Of a DNA stretch of 64,000 nucleotides, positions 17,130 through 30,087 are shown in pieces; position 1 is the stretch's first letter, and each line of letters starts with the position of its first letter. The stretch comes from Belnapia sp. F-4-1 (GTDB taxonomy: Bacteria; Pseudomonadota; Alphaproteobacteria; Acetobacterales; Acetobacteraceae). The notes beneath the pieces are model-generated. The model searched no databases. It was not told the origin of the DNA and saw nothing but the letters and a program-made list of their open reading frames with translations. The position numbers were made by a program, and so were the translations under genes. The stretch is from contig NZ_KN676113.1 of the NCBI RefSeq assembly GCF_000802185.1, positions 186,001 to 250,000 of the forward strand. The letters run 5' to 3'.

Positions 17130-17972
17130 TCAGTCGAGCGCGAAAGGGTCGCGCGGCGAGGGCGTGCGGCGAGAATACTCGATGCTGGTGTAGCCGCCCC
17201 CCTGGTAGCGCTCCTCCACCGGGTCGCCGGAGAGGATATGGCCGACCTCCGTGCGATACTCCTCCGCCGTGTCCTGCGGCTGCCAGCCGATTCGCTCGCG
17301 GTGGTCGCGGCCCCAGAAACTGGCCGGGTTGTTGGAGCAGGCCCAGATCACGCAATGCCCGGTGCGCGGCGCCTCGACGGCGGCGGTCACCAACCGCGTC
17401 AGGTCACCGAAGGACAGCCAAGTGGAGAGCATCCGCGCATTCGTCGGCTTCGGGAAGCAGGAGCCGATGCGGCAGTTGACGTTCTCGACGCCATGCTTGT
17501 CCCAGTAGAGCCGGCCCATCAGCTCGCCATAGGCCTTGGAGAGGCCGTAATAGCCGTCCGGGCGGAAGGCGCAGTCGACATCGATCTTCGCCTCGTTGCC
17601 CTGCGGCCGTTCGTGGAAGCCGATCGAGTGGTTGCTGCTGGCGAAGAGGACGCGGGCGCCCTCGCGCCGCGCGGCTTCGTACACATGGTAAAGGCCGCGG
17701 AGATTGGGACCGAGCACCGCCTCGAAGGGCTGCTCCACGCTGATGCCGCCGAAATGCAGGATGGCGCCGCAGCCCTCCGCCAGGCGGGCGAGGCCGAGGC
17801 CCTCGTTCAGGTCGAGGCGGGTGAAGGTGGCGCCCGCGGGCAGCGCATCCGGGAAGGGCGTGATGTCGGTCAGGCGCAAGGTCCAGCCCTGCGCGGCGAG
17901 CGCGGGCGCGAGGACGCGGCCGAGATTGCCGCTGGCGCCGGTGAGAAGGACGGGTTTGTGCGGTGCGGGCAT
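17130..17972 (-). CDS. NAD-dependent epimerase/dehydratase family, probable uronate dehydrogenase
   Basis: A 280-residue extended short-chain dehydrogenase. The Rossmann motif GASGNLG is at residues 10-16, ASSNHSIGF provides the serine region, and the catalytic pair is in YYGLSKAYGE (YxxxK). The length and SSNHSIGF segment match uronate dehydrogenases, which oxidise galacturonate or glucuronate to the aldarolactone using NAD. The ATG at 17972 fits the fold; the frame extends upstream without similarity. It is followed 3 bp later by the aldose epimerase and lies divergent to an MFS exporter. Confidence 0.78.
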   Translation of the reverse strand: MPAPHKPVLLTGASGNLGRVLAPALAAQGWTLRLTDITPFPDALPAGATFTRLDLNEGLGLARLAEGCGAILHFGGISVEQPFEAVLGPNLRGLYHVYEAARREGARVLFASSNHSIGFHERPQGNEAKIDVDCAFRPDGYYGLSKAYGELMGRLYWDKHGVENVNCRIGSCFPKPTNARMLSTWLSFGDLTRLVTAAVEAPRTGHCVIWACSNNPASFWGRDHRERIGWQPQDTAEEYRTEVGHILSGDPVEERYQGGGYTSIEYSRRTPSPRDPFALD

Positions 17973-18061
17973 GTCGAAGCCTTCATGAGGACTTGTCCGG
18001 CCGCACTGTGCGGGGCCGGTGGGCTTGGCGGCAACCACTTCGGGGCATAGCGTCCCGCCTC

Positions 18062-19495
18062 GTGCCCGATCAAGCGACATCCCCGAGCGTCACCGCCTTC
18101 TCGCCCCGCGAGGTCCGCACCATCGTCATGGGGCTGATGCTGGCGCTCTTCCTTTCCAGCCTCGACCAGACGATTGTCGCGACCGCACTCTCCTCCATCG
18201 CCGGTGATCTCGGCGGCTGGGGGCTGCTGCCCTGGATCGTCTCGGCCTACCTGATCGCCTCCACCGTGACGACACCGATCTACGGGCGGCTTTCCGACCT
18301 CTACGGGCGGCGGCCGGTGCTGCTGGTCTCGGTCTCCGTCTTCGTCGGCGGCTCGGTGCTGGCGGCGCTCTCGCCCAGCATGCCGGCACTGATCGCGGCG
18401 CGGGTGGTGCAGGGCCTGGGCGGCGGCGGGCTGCGCGCGATCTCGCTCGCCGTGGTGGGCGACATCCTGCCGCCGCGGGAGCGGGCGAAGGTGCAGGGTT
18501 ACCTTTCGGCGACCTTCGCCACCGCCAACATCATCGGGCCGCTGCTCGGCGGGCTCTTCGTCGAATACCTGTCCTGGAGCTGGATCTTCTGGATCAACCT
18601 GCCGCTCGGCGCGGCCGCCTTCGCCACCACCTACTTCCAGCTCCGCCGCCTGCCGAAGCCCGGCCGGCGGCCCAAGATCGACTGGGCGGGGGCAGCGCTG
18701 ATCCTGCTCTCCTGCACTCCGCTGCTGCTCGGCATCACCCTGGTGCAGCGCGCCGGGAGCTGGACGGCGCCGGAGGCGCTGCTCTGCTTCGCGCTCGGCT
18801 TCGCCTTCCTCGGCGCGCTCATCCTGCAGGAGCGTTCGGTGCCGCAGCCGATGCTGCCGCTCCAGCTCTTCGGCAACCGCATCTTCACCGTGAGCATCCT
18901 GGTGACCGGCCTCACCTCGATGGTGATGATGGCGCTCGTGATCCTGGTGCCGCTCGACTACCAGCTGGTCAGCGGCCTGTCGCCGAAGGAGGCGGGGCTG
19001 CGGATGATCGCCATGACGCTCGGCAGCGTCAGCGGCAGCTTCCTCGCTGGCCAGGCGGTGGCGGCGACGGGGCGGTACCGGCCCTTCTCCATCCTGGGCG
19101 CGGCGGTGGCAACGGCGATGTGCCTGGTCATCTCCCTCGTCGGCCTTGGCCAATCGCTACTGCTGGACACGGCGGTGACGCTGCTGCTGGGGCTGTCCTT
19201 CGGCTGCCAGTTCTCGCCGATGACGGTGACCATCCAGAATGCGGTCGACCCGCGCGACGGCGGCATCGCCATCTCCTGCATGATGTTCTTCCGCCTGATC
19301 GGCGGCGCCTTCGGCGTCGCCGTGCTCTCCTCCGTGCTGCTCTGGCACCTGCCGGACGGACGGGCCGAGGGGGTGGCGCCCGATGTCGCGGCGCCGGCCT
19401 TCTCCGCGGTGTTCCTGGCGGCCGGCGCGATCGCGGCGCTGTCGCTGGTGGCGGCGCTCTGCCTGAAGGAGATCCCGCTGCGAGGCCGCGATTAG
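18062..19495 (+). CDS. MFS multidrug transporter, DHA2/EmrB-QacA family
   Basis: A 477-residue inner-membrane transporter with 14 predicted membrane segments. The motif for proton antiport ALFLSSLDQTIVATAL is at the start of the first helix, and YGRLSDLYGRRPVLL is the loop between helices 2 and 3. GTG at 18062 is the most reasonable start; the frame extends upstream into the divergent gene. Such proteins export drugs or toxic organic compounds by proton antiport. No regulator gene is adjacent. The 89-bp divergent gap with the uronate dehydrogenase gene must hold both promoters. Confidence 0.85.
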   Translation: MPDQATSPSVTAFSPREVRTIVMGLMLALFLSSLDQTIVATALSSIAGDLGGWGLLPWIVSAYLIASTVTTPIYGRLSDLYGRRPVLLVSVSVFVGGSVLAALSPSMPALIAARVVQGLGGGGLRAISLAVVGDILPPRERAKVQGYLSATFATANIIGPLLGGLFVEYLSWSWIFWINLPLGAAAFATTYFQLRRLPKPGRRPKIDWAGAALILLSCTPLLLGITLVQRAGSWTAPEALLCFALGFAFLGALILQERSVPQPMLPLQLFGNRIFTVSILVTGLTSMVMMALVILVPLDYQLVSGLSPKEAGLRMIAMTLGSVSGSFLAGQAVAATGRYRPFSILGAAVATAMCLVISLVGLGQSLLLDTAVTLLLGLSFGCQFSPMTVTIQNAVDPRDGGIAISCMMFFRLIGGAFGVAVLSSVLLWHLPDGRAEGVAPDVAAPAFSAVFLAAGAIAALSLVAALCLKEIPLRGRD

Positions 19496-19510
19496 GACGA
19501 GCGCGGAGCC

Positions 19511-19550
19511 GGAGCGGGTCCGTGAGCTGGAGGGGACGGAACCGCTTTAA
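19511..19550 (-). repeat. Dispersed palindromic repeat, family A, copy 2
   Basis: Read on the minus strand this is TTAAAGCGGTTCCGTCCCC followed by CTCACGGACCCGCTC, matching copy 1 at 3051-3094. As in copy 1, the TAAAGCGG end coincides with the TAA stop codon of a gene, here the GH10 gene. It lies between convergent genes. Confidence 0.6.
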
Positions 19551-20680
19551 CCCCGGCGGGTGCCGAAGGCGGTGGCGAGGGCCTGCCACATGGGCTTGCG
19601 CACCCCAGCTTCGTCGAGCGGCAGACCGCGATGCATCTGGCCGTCCTTCCGCATCACATCCGGGTCCCACGCCAGCCAGCTATCCTTGTCGGAAAGCCCC
19701 CAGGTGAGAACGGTGCGGCAGCCCGCATCGAGGGCAGTGCCGATGACCTGGCGCACCCGCTCCGCCACCGCCGCGTCGCGGGCAGGGAGGCCGGCGGGAA
19801 GTTGCTGCGCCTCGCGCACGTCCAGCTCGGTGACGAGAACGGCGAGGCCAAGCTCCCGCACCGACCTGAGGAAGGCAGCGAAGGGCTCCGGCCGAAAGGG
19901 CTCGTCCATCAGCAGATGCGCCTGGAGGCCGAGGGCATCGACCGGGCACTGCGTGCCGACCATGCGCCGCAGCAGGCGAAGCACGCGCTGACGCTTCTCC
20001 TCGGCCCACGGGTTGTCGCCCTCGAGGCCATAGTCGTTATAGGTGAGGCGGAGCGTGCGGTCCCGCTCGCGGGCGGCACGGAAGGCCTCCTCGACATAGC
20101 CGGGGCCCAAGGCGCGGAGCCAGGGCGTGTCACGCAGGTCACCCTGGGCCGGGGTGCGGGCGCTGAAGGGATTGCCCTCGGCATTGGCGATGGCCTCGTT
20201 CACCACGTCCCAGTCGCGGATGGCGAGGCGGGTGGCGGGCAGCACGCCGTCCAGATGCCCGGCGAGCAGGCCACGGGCCTTGGCCGCGCCCTCGGCCAGT
20301 CCCTCGGCCAGCCAGGAGGGCATGGCCGCATGCCAGACCAGGGCATGGCCGCGGAGCTGCTTGCCATTGGCCTGGGCGAGGCTGGCGATGATGCCGAGCG
20401 GGCCGAAATCGAAGCTGCCCTGCCTCGGCTGCAGCGCCGCCCATTTCGCCTCCCATTCCGGGACGAGAAGCTGCGCCTCGGCCACCACCTGGGCGGCATA
20501 GGCGGCATCGCCGAGCTTCCTCGAATCGACGGCGGTGCCGAAGGTGATGCCGCTGGCCCGGCCGATGGCCGCCAGCCCCTCCCCGCTCGGTCCCCTCTCG
20601 CCTTGGGCCGCAGCCTGGCGCGCCAGCAGCCCGGCTAGGGCTGCCCCGAACAGGTGCCGCCGAGGTGGGTAGAGGCTCAA
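19547..20680 (-). CDS. GH10 family endo-1,4-beta-xylanase-like glycoside hydrolase
   Basis: A 377-residue exported enzyme. The N-terminus PRRHLFGAALAGLLARQAAAQ looks like a Tat signal peptide. The GH10 barrel shows ALVWHAAMPSW (113-123), the acid/base Glu162 in DVVNEAIA, YNDYG, and the nucleophile Glu285 in VTELDVRE. The family cleaves xylan or related beta-1,4 glycans. TTG is the start, in a TTGA overlap with the upstream ferritin-like gene, so translation is probably coupled. There is no carbohydrate-binding module, and no other plant-wall gene lies near except the sugar-acid genes upstream. Confidence 0.85.
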   Translation of the reverse strand: MSLYPPRRHLFGAALAGLLARQAAAQGERGPSGEGLAAIGRASGITFGTAVDSRKLGDAAYAAQVVAEAQLLVPEWEAKWAALQPRQGSFDFGPLGIIASLAQANGKQLRGHALVWHAAMPSWLAEGLAEGAAKARGLLAGHLDGVLPATRLAIRDWDVVNEAIANAEGNPFSARTPAQGDLRDTPWLRALGPGYVEEAFRAARERDRTLRLTYNDYGLEGDNPWAEEKRQRVLRLLRRMVGTQCPVDALGLQAHLLMDEPFRPEPFAAFLRSVRELGLAVLVTELDVREAQQLPAGLPARDAAVAERVRQVIGTALDAGCRTVLTWGLSDKDSWLAWDPDVMRKDGQMHRGLPLDEAGVRKPMWQALATAFGTRRG

Positions 20681-21531
20681 GCGGCCTGCGCCAGCGGCAC
20701 GGGCGACTCCATGCGGCGGATGGCCTCCCGGTAGCGGTCCCGCCGCCAGCAGAGCAGCCTCCAGGCGCCGCGAGCGGCCAGCTGGGAAAGCCTGCCGCGC
20801 GGCTCCAGCCCCACCGCCTTGAAGATCATGCCCATGCCCCGCTCCAGGTGCCGGTAGCGGTAGAAACCCATAGCCCGGCCCATGTAGCCCGTGATGCAGC
20901 GCTCATGGCTATAGGTCAGGCCCGGATCCTCATTGGCGCAGTGGAAGGCGAAGGCGAGCTCGTCATCCTCCGATTCGCCGACCCGGCCGAAGGCGACCCG
21001 CAGCCGCTTGGCGAAGGACAGGTCCTCCCGGGCCAGGTAGCGCTTCATATGGTCGTAGAAGAGCTTGAAGTGCCGGTACTCGTCGGCCGCGATCAGCTTG
21101 CAGACCTCGCGCAGCACCGGCTCCTCCGTCGCCTCCGCCAGCGCCGTGTAGTAGCTGCTGGTGCCGGTCTCGACGATGCAGCGGGCAATCAGCTCGCCCG
21201 TGCGGGAGCCGCGGATGGACGCGTCGGCATTGATGTCGATGCTGTAGCCGTTGCGGTAGCGCTCGAAAGCCGCGGCATAGTCCCAGCCCGGATCGGCGAG
21301 GCCCGCCCATTTCCCGAGGGCGTCGCCGTGCTGGATCTCCTCCTCCGCCCAATGGTCGGCGGCGCGGGCAAAATCCGGGTCGTCCTTGAATACCCGGTTC
21401 AGATAGATGGCGTAGTCGCCGCCGTTGCGCTCCACCATCGCCGCTGCCTTAACCAGCGGCACGATCTCGGGGTCGACCTTCGCTGGATCGAAACGGTCCC
21501 AGGAGACCTGCTCAACGCGCCAGTGCTTCAT
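20677..21531 (-). CDS. Ferritin-like di-iron domain protein
   Basis: A 284-residue protein with the helices of a di-iron four-helix bundle: WAEEEIQHGDAL (E-E-x-x-H), CIVETGTSSYYTAL, and IAADEYRHFKLFYDH (E-x-x-H). The C-terminus is basic (RLLCWRRDRYREAIRRM). These motifs suggest a ferritin-like oxygenase or desaturase rather than iron storage. The ATG at 21531 is the only good start. It is translationally coupled to the GH10 gene. I know of no link between the two functions, and the substrate is unknown. Confidence 0.72.
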   Translation of the reverse strand: MKHWRVEQVSWDRFDPAKVDPEIVPLVKAAAMVERNGGDYAIYLNRVFKDDPDFARAADHWAEEEIQHGDALGKWAGLADPGWDYAAAFERYRNGYSIDINADASIRGSRTGELIARCIVETGTSSYYTALAEATEEPVLREVCKLIAADEYRHFKLFYDHMKRYLAREDLSFAKRLRVAFGRVGESEDDELAFAFHCANEDPGLTYSHERCITGYMGRAMGFYRYRHLERGMGMIFKAVGLEPRGRLSQLAARGAWRLLCWRRDRYREAIRRMESPVPLAQAA

Positions 21532-21659
21532 CCTGTCCCCGCGGCCCGAAGGGGGCCGTTATCCTGCGAAACCCGCGATCCGGGCAGGGCGCCCAACGTC
21601 CTGTCCGAGCGCTATGTTCGGCAGGATGATGGTGGATTCAAGCCGTCGTTGCTGCAAAG

Positions 21660-21693
21660 CCACGGTGTGGCGGATGAAATTCACCCACCGTGG
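21660..21693 (-). terminator. Hairpin downstream of the atp operon
   Basis: CCACGGTG and CACCGTGG form a perfect 8-bp stem with an 18-nt loop, 15 bp past the atpC stop codon. No T tract follows on the minus strand, so a rho-independent role is only possible. Confidence 0.3.
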
Positions 21694-21707
21694 CCGTGAT
21701 GCGATAC

Positions 21708-22118
21708 TCAGGCCGCCTGGGCGACGGTTACGGCAGTGCGGAAGGCCTGAACCCGGGCATAGGCGGCATCGCGCTTCGGCTCCGGCTCGGTCGTTGCCTC
21801 CTGCAAGGCGGCCTCGGCCTCGGCCAGACGACGCTCGGCGGTGGCGCGAGAGAGGCTGGCGAGCGGCGTCGCCTCGTCGGCCAGGATGGTCACCCGCTCC
21901 GGCGAAACCTCGGCGAAGCCACCGGCGATGAACAGCGCCTCGGTCTCGGCACCGTTCTCCCGTACCCGGATCACGCCGCCCCGGAGGGCGACGATCATCG
22001 GGGAATGGCCGGGGAGGACGCCCATCTCGCCTTCCTCGGCGGGGATGGTGACCATCTCCACCGGGCGGGAGAGCAACAGCTTCTCCGGCGAGACGAGCTC
22101 CAGCAGGAAGGTCGCCAT
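21708..22118 (-). CDS. atpC: F1F0 ATP synthase subunit epsilon
   Basis: A 136-residue protein with the beta-sandwich domain LLELVSPEKLLLSRPVEMVTIPAEEGEMGVLPGHSP and a C-terminal helical hairpin rich in Ala and Glu. It belongs to the central stalk of F1 and modulates ATP hydrolysis. It is the last gene of the atpHAGDC operon, starting 2 bp after atpD. Confidence 0.95.
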   Translation of the reverse strand: MATFLLELVSPEKLLLSRPVEMVTIPAEEGEMGVLPGHSPMIVALRGGVIRVRENGAETEALFIAGGFAEVSPERVTILADEATPLASLSRATAERRLAEAEAALQEATTEPEPKRDAAYARVQAFRTAVTVAQAA

Positions 22119-22120
22119 GA

Positions 22121-24446
<2,326 letters not shown>

Positions 24447-24465
24447 CGGGCCCGCTTCTCCCCGC

Positions 24466-26001
<1,536 letters not shown>

Positions 26002-26003
26002 GG

Positions 26004-26606
26004 TCAGGCGGCCCCCTTCATCGCGTACTGCAGACGCTGCAGCTTGGATTTGATGCTGTTGTCGTAGAGCCGGGAGCCGATCCGCACGATCAGCCCGCCG
26101 AGGATCGAGGGATCCACCTGCTCCGTGAGTTTGATGCCGGAATACCCGGCTTCTGTCAGGCGGGCGGCGATCTGCGCCCGCTGGGTGTCGGTCAGCGCAT
26201 GGGCGCTGGTGACCTCGGCCACCTGCTGGCCGCGCCGCGCGGCGAGCTGGGCGCCGAAGGAGGCGGCGACCTGCGGCAGCAGGGCGAGGCGGCGGTTGCC
26301 GATCAGCACGCCGACCATGTTCCGCACCTCCTGCCCCGTCCCGACACGGTCGAGGACCGCAAAGGTCCCCTTGCGTTGGGCGACAGAGTCGAGGCGCGGA
26401 TCGGCGATGAAGCTGCGGAAATCCGCATCCTGGCCCCAGAGCGAAGCGAGGGAGTCCATGTCACCGGCGATGCGGTCGAGCGCGCCGGGGTCGGTCGCGC
26501 GCCGATCGTCGGCGAGGCCCAGCATGGCCAACGCATAACGCGCGGCGAGGCCGGTCGGGGTGGGCGCCTTGGGCGCGTCGGAGGCGATGGTCTCGGCAGA
26601 GGCCAC
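26004..26606 (-). CDS. atpH: F1F0 ATP synthase subunit delta
   Basis: A 200-residue peripheral-stalk subunit. Start GTG at 26606 is chosen because the helical OSCP domain begins soon after ([11 protein letters not shown]). The C-terminus [23 protein letters not shown] is the family signature. It joins F1 to the b subunits. It is the first gene of the F1 operon. The 235-bp stretch upstream probably carries the operon promoter, but I do not see a convincing consensus. Confidence 0.93.
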   Translation of the reverse strand: MASAETIASDAPKAPTPTGLAARYALAMLGLADDRRATDPGALDRIAGDMDSLASLWGQDADFRSFIADPRLDSVAQRKGTFAVLDRVGTGQEVRNMVGVLIGNRRLALLPQVAASFGAQLAARRGQQVAEVTSAHALTDTQRAQIAARLTEAGYSGIKLTEQVDPSILGGLIVRIGSRLYDNSIKSKLQRLQYAMKGAA

Positions 26607-26841
26607 GGGCGATCCCGGTCCTGTTCCTGGTGGTGCGCATGCGCGGGTCCGCGGCAGGGTCGCCCCTCGCGGCGGGCGGGCTTTACCATGGGGTTTACAG
26701 CCCCGCAATCCGCGCCGGCGGGCCGAAATCACTCCATCGCGCAGCATTTTCGGCAGCCACGCGCCCGTGGCGGGGCCGCGCGGGAGGCTTCGCCCGACGC
26801 ATCGGAGGCGCGGGCGTTGGGTCGCAGAAGCTCCGGTCGCT

Positions 26842-26997
26842 TCAGGCGTAGCCGATCAGCACCGTCTTCGCCGCGATGGCAGCAAGCGCCGCTGCAACCG
26901 CCGCCGTCGTCACGCCACGCGAAGCAAGGCCGGCATAGGCCACGGCACCCGCGATCAGTGCCCAGGCGGCGATTTCGGTAGCGTCGAGGATGGGCAT
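26842..26997 (-). CDS. Small membrane protein of 51 residues, function unknown
   Basis: A short ORF with a good ribosome binding site, GGGAGGAC, 6 nt before ATG. The peptide begins MPILDATEIAAWALIAGAVA and ends KTVLIGYA. It is mostly hydrophobic with one or two membrane-spanning stretches separated by SRGVTT. It lies between priA and atpH on the same strand. A 15-bp perfect inverted repeat sits about 28 bp upstream of the start, in promoter position. Proximity to atp genes suggests, but does not prove, a membrane role. Below the size most gene finders accept. Confidence 0.5.
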   Translation of the reverse strand: MPILDATEIAAWALIAGAVAYAGLASRGVTTAAVAAALAAIAAKTVLIGYA

Positions 26998-27025
26998 GGC
27001 GCAGTCCTCCCTGGGATGAATTACT

Positions 27026-27040
27026 TGTAGGTAACCTACA
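27026..27040. promoter_or_regulatory. Operator-like palindrome TGTAGGT-A-ACCTACA
   Basis: Perfect inverted repeat with 7-bp arms and a 1-nt centre, embedded in AT-rich sequence unusual for this genome (TTACTTG before, TACCATG after). It lies between the priA stop codon and the small membrane ORF. The symmetry suggests a dimeric repressor site; the regulator is unknown and none is encoded next to it. Confidence 0.45.
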
Positions 27041-27072
27041 TACCATGTCCCGGCGACGCCCTGCGAGCGGAA

Positions 27073-29280
27073 TCAAAGGAAGCTGACCGGATCCACATCG
27101 ACCTGGACGCGGACGCTGTTCGGCACCGGCACCCGCGCCAGCCACTCCCGCAGGATGGGCTGCACCGCGACCTCCCGCCTCGTCTTCAGCAGCAGTCGCC
27201 GCCGGTGCCGGCCGCGCAGCAGGGCGAGCGGCGCCGGCGCGGGGCCGAGCACCTGCACCCCCTCCCCGCCCGGCGCAGCGAGGCCGAGGTCGCGGGCGGT
27301 GCGGTCCGCTTCCCGCTCGTCCTCGGAACTCACGATCAGCGCGGCGAGACGGCCGAAGGGCGGCCAGTGGCCGGGCCGGCGAATCGCCGCCTCCTCCGCC
27401 ATGAAGGCGTCGAGGTCGCCCGAGATGAGCGCCCCCATCACCGGATGCTCCGGGCTGAAACTCTGCAGCAGCACGCGGCCCGGCGCCTCGGCCCGGCCGG
27501 CGCGGCCGGCGACCTGGTGGAGCAGCTGCACCGTCCGCTCCGCGGCGCGCAGGTCGCCGCCGGCGAGGCCGAGATCGGCGTCGACCACCCCTACCAGCGT
27601 GAGGTGGGGGAAGTGCCAGCCCTTGGCAACGATCTGGGTGCCGATGATGAGGTCCACCTCCCGGTCCTGAATCTGCTGCGCAGCCATCCCCGCCGCGGCG
27701 GGGCCGGGAAGCGTATCGCTCGCCATGACCAAGCGCCGGGCCTCCGGCCAATACGCGGCGGCCTCTTCCAGCACCCGCTCCACGCCGGGGCCGACGGCGA
27801 CCAGGCTGTTGGCGGTGCCGCATTCGGGGCATTCGGCCGGCGGCGCCTCGGCATGGCCGCAATGATGGCACTGGAGCTGACGGCGGGCGCGGTGCTCCAC
27901 CAGCCAGGCGGTGCAATTCGGGCAGCGCATCCGGTGGCCGCAGTGCCGGCAGAGCGTCAGCGGCGCATAGCCGCGGCGGTTGAGGAAAAGCATGGCCTGC
28001 TCGCCGCGCTCCAGCGTCGCGGTCACGGCCTCGATCAGCGGCGGGGAAAGGAAGCGGCCTCGCTCCGGCGGGGTGCGGCGCAGGTCGATCGTCTCCACCG
28101 CCGGCAGGCTAGCGCCGCCATGGCGCTCGGGCAGGTCCAGCGCCTCGTAGCGGCCGGTCTCGGCGTTGGTGAGGCTCTCCAGCGAGGGCGTCGCCGAGAC
28201 CAGCACGCAGGAGGCCGAGGCCATCCGGGCGCGGACCACGGCCATGTCGCGGGCGTTGTAGACGACGCCGTCCTCCTGCTTGAAGGCCGTCTCGTGCTCC
28301 TCGTCGACGATGATGAGGCCGAGATCGGGGAAAGGCAGGAAAAGGGCGGAGCGGGCGCCGACCACGACCGGCGCCTCCCCTTCCGCCACGGCGCGCCAGG
28401 TGTCGCGGCGGGTGCGCGGCGTCACCTCGGAATGCCAAAGGGCGGGGGCGACGCCGAAGCGCGCCTTGAACCGCTCCAGCCATTGCGCCGAGAGGGCGAT
28501 CTCCGGCAGCAGGACCAGCGCCTGGCGGCCTTGGCGCAGCGCTTCCGCCACCGCATCCAGATAGACCTCGGTCTTGCCGGAGCCGGTGACGCCGGTCAGC
28601 AGCGTCACGGCGAATTGCCGGGCGGCGACCTTGGCGACGAGGCGCGCCGCCGCCGCCGCCTGGGCGCCGCCGAGCTTCGGGCCGGGATGCTCCGGGTCGG
28701 GCCGGTTGAACCGGCTGGCATGGGGCAGGAGCGCCGGGCGGATCAGCCCGTTATCCGCCATGCCGCGCAGCACGCCGAGCGAGACGCCGGCCGCCTCGGC
28801 GAGCGGCGCCCCGGCATAGACCCGGCCGGGCTGCATCTGCGCCAGCACGCGCTGCCGCTCCGGCGTCATCCGCGGCTGGCGGTTGGAACCGGGGCCGGCC
28901 AGCGTCCAGCCGGCCTGCTGGGTCGGCGGCTCCAGCGCGGCGGTGGAGCCCATCGCCATGCGCAACACAGCGCCGGGCGGGCTAAGCGTATAGGCCGCCA
29001 CCCAGTCGATGAAGCGGCGGAGGCTCGGCGTCATGGGCGGGGCAGGCAGCACGCCGGTGATGGGCTTCAGCCGGTGATCGGCCACCGGCTGCGCCTCGCT
29101 CTCCTCCCCGGCATCCCAAGCCACGCCAATCATCGGCCTGTGATTGAGTGAGGCAGTCACAAAATCGCCTGGATGGATATCCAGCTCCGGCGGCACGCGA
29201 TAATCGTAGGCTCCCGACAGAGGGAGCGGCAAAAGTACCTTGACCCGTTGCGCGGAAAACACAGGTGGCGTGTCCTTCAT
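27073..29280 (-). CDS. priA: Primosomal protein N' (replication restart helicase PriA)
   Basis: A 735-residue 3'-5' DNA helicase. The DNA-binding domain starts [18 protein letters not shown]. The Walker A motif is [11 protein letters not shown], the DEAH box is [11 protein letters not shown], and the paired zinc ribbons are [13 protein letters not shown] and [17 protein letters not shown]. PriA reloads the replisome at stalled forks. ATG 29280 or the ATG ten codons upstream (29310, with an AGGA) could be the start. The gene precedes the atp operon and is divergent to the aldolase gene. Confidence 0.96.
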   Translation of the reverse strand: MKDTPPVFSAQRVKVLLPLPLSGAYDYRVPPELDIHPGDFVTASLNHRPMIGVAWDAGEESEAQPVADHRLKPITGVLPAPPMTPSLRRFIDWVAAYTLSPPGAVLRMAMGSTAALEPPTQQAGWTLAGPGSNRQPRMTPERQRVLAQMQPGRVYAGAPLAEAAGVSLGVLRGMADNGLIRPALLPHASRFNRPDPEHPGPKLGGAQAAAAARLVAKVAARQFAVTLLTGVTGSGKTEVYLDAVAEALRQGRQALVLLPEIALSAQWLERFKARFGVAPALWHSEVTPRTRRDTWRAVAEGEAPVVVGARSALFLPFPDLGLIIVDEEHETAFKQEDGVVYNARDMAVVRARMASASCVLVSATPSLESLTNAETGRYEALDLPERHGGASLPAVETIDLRRTPPERGRFLSPPLIEAVTATLERGEQAMLFLNRRGYAPLTLCRHCGHRMRCPNCTAWLVEHRARRQLQCHHCGHAEAPPAECPECGTANSLVAVGPGVERVLEEAAAYWPEARRLVMASDTLPGPAAAGMAAQQIQDREVDLIIGTQIVAKGWHFPHLTLVGVVDADLGLAGGDLRAAERTVQLLHQVAGRAGRAEAPGRVLLQSFSPEHPVMGALISGDLDAFMAEEAAIRRPGHWPPFGRLAALIVSSEDEREADRTARDLGLAAPGGEGVQVLGPAPAPLALLRGRHRRRLLLKTRREVAVQPILREWLARVPVPNSVRVQVDVDPVSFL

Positions 29281-29317
29281 ATCGCGCCGCTTCCCCGAAC
29301 CGGCCTGCATCGGCTAT

Positions 29318-29337
29318 CCTAATACTAAGCAATTAGG
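29318..29337. promoter_or_regulatory. AT-rich inverted repeat in the priA/fsa divergent promoter region
   Basis: CCTAAT and ATTAGG with an 8-bp spacer ACTAAGCA. It is the only AT-rich patch in the divergent gap, so it is likely part of a promoter or operator. Assignment is tentative. Confidence 0.25.
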
Positions 29338-29430
29338 CAACGATTTCAGGTCTTTGAGTCCCTTCGGCCCAGCCGGCCGAGCCCACATCCAACGCGGCCC
29401 CCTGAGGGGTTCGCCTGAGGGCCTATCTGC

Positions 29431-30087
29431 ATGAAGTTCTTCGTCGACACTGCCGAGGTAGCCGAGATCCGCGCCTTGTCCGAAGCCGGGCTGGTGGATG
29501 GGGTCACCACCAACCCTAGCCTCATCGCCAAATCCGGGCGGAAGATGGCGGAGGTGATCGCCGAGATCTGCGAGATCACCCCCGGCCCGGTCTCCGCCGA
29601 GGTCACCGCCACGGATTTCGACACCATGCTGGCCGAGGGCCGCTTCCTCCGCGGCATCGCCAAGAATGTCGCGGTGAAGGTGCCGCTGACCGAGGCCGGG
29701 CTCAGCGTCTGCCGCAGCCTCGCCGACGAGGGCACGAAGGTGAACGTCACCCTCTGCTTCTCCGCGGCCCAGGCGCTGCTCGCCGCCAAGGCGGGGGCGG
29801 CCTACATCTCGCCCTTCGTCGGCCGGCTCGACGACATCGCCTATGATGGCATGCTCCTCATTGCGGACATCCTCAAGATATACCGAAACTACTCCTATTT
29901 TAAGACAGAAGTCCTGGTCGCGTCCATCCGCCACCCGGTCCATCTGGTCGAGGCTGCGAAGCTCGGCGCGGAGGTGGCGACGCTGCCGCCGAATGTCATC
30001 CGCCAGCTCTTCAAGCATCCGCTGACCGATCGCGGGCTGGACAGCTTCCTGGCCGATTGGCGCAAGACGGGCCAGAGCATTCTGTGA
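29431..30087 (+). CDS. fsa: Fructose-6-phosphate aldolase / small transaldolase
   Basis: A 218-residue TIM-barrel enzyme of the TalC/FSA group. It begins [16 protein letters not shown], has DGVTTNPSL, the Schiff-base lysine in NVAVKVPLT, then [21 protein letters not shown] and SPFVGRLDD. It either transfers a dihydroxyacetone unit (transaldolase) or performs the FSA reaction; sequence alone does not separate these. ATG follows GAGGG at 7-9 nt. Its stop overlaps the DUF484 start as GTGA. Confidence 0.88.
   Translation: MKFFVDTAEVAEIRALSEAGLVDGVTTNPSLIAKSGRKMAEVIAEICEITPGPVSAEVTATDFDTMLAEGRFLRGIAKNVAVKVPLTEAGLSVCRSLADEGTKVNVTLCFSAAQALLAAKAGAAYISPFVGRLDDIAYDGMLLIADILKIYRNYSYFKTEVLVASIRHPVHLVEAAKLGAEVATLPPNVIRQLFKHPLTDRGLDSFLADWRKTGQSIL

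Noticed and set aside
27205-29151. 648-codon plus-strand open frame opposite priA
   Set aside because: Antisense shadow of PriA; Arg/Gly/Ala-rich, no family.
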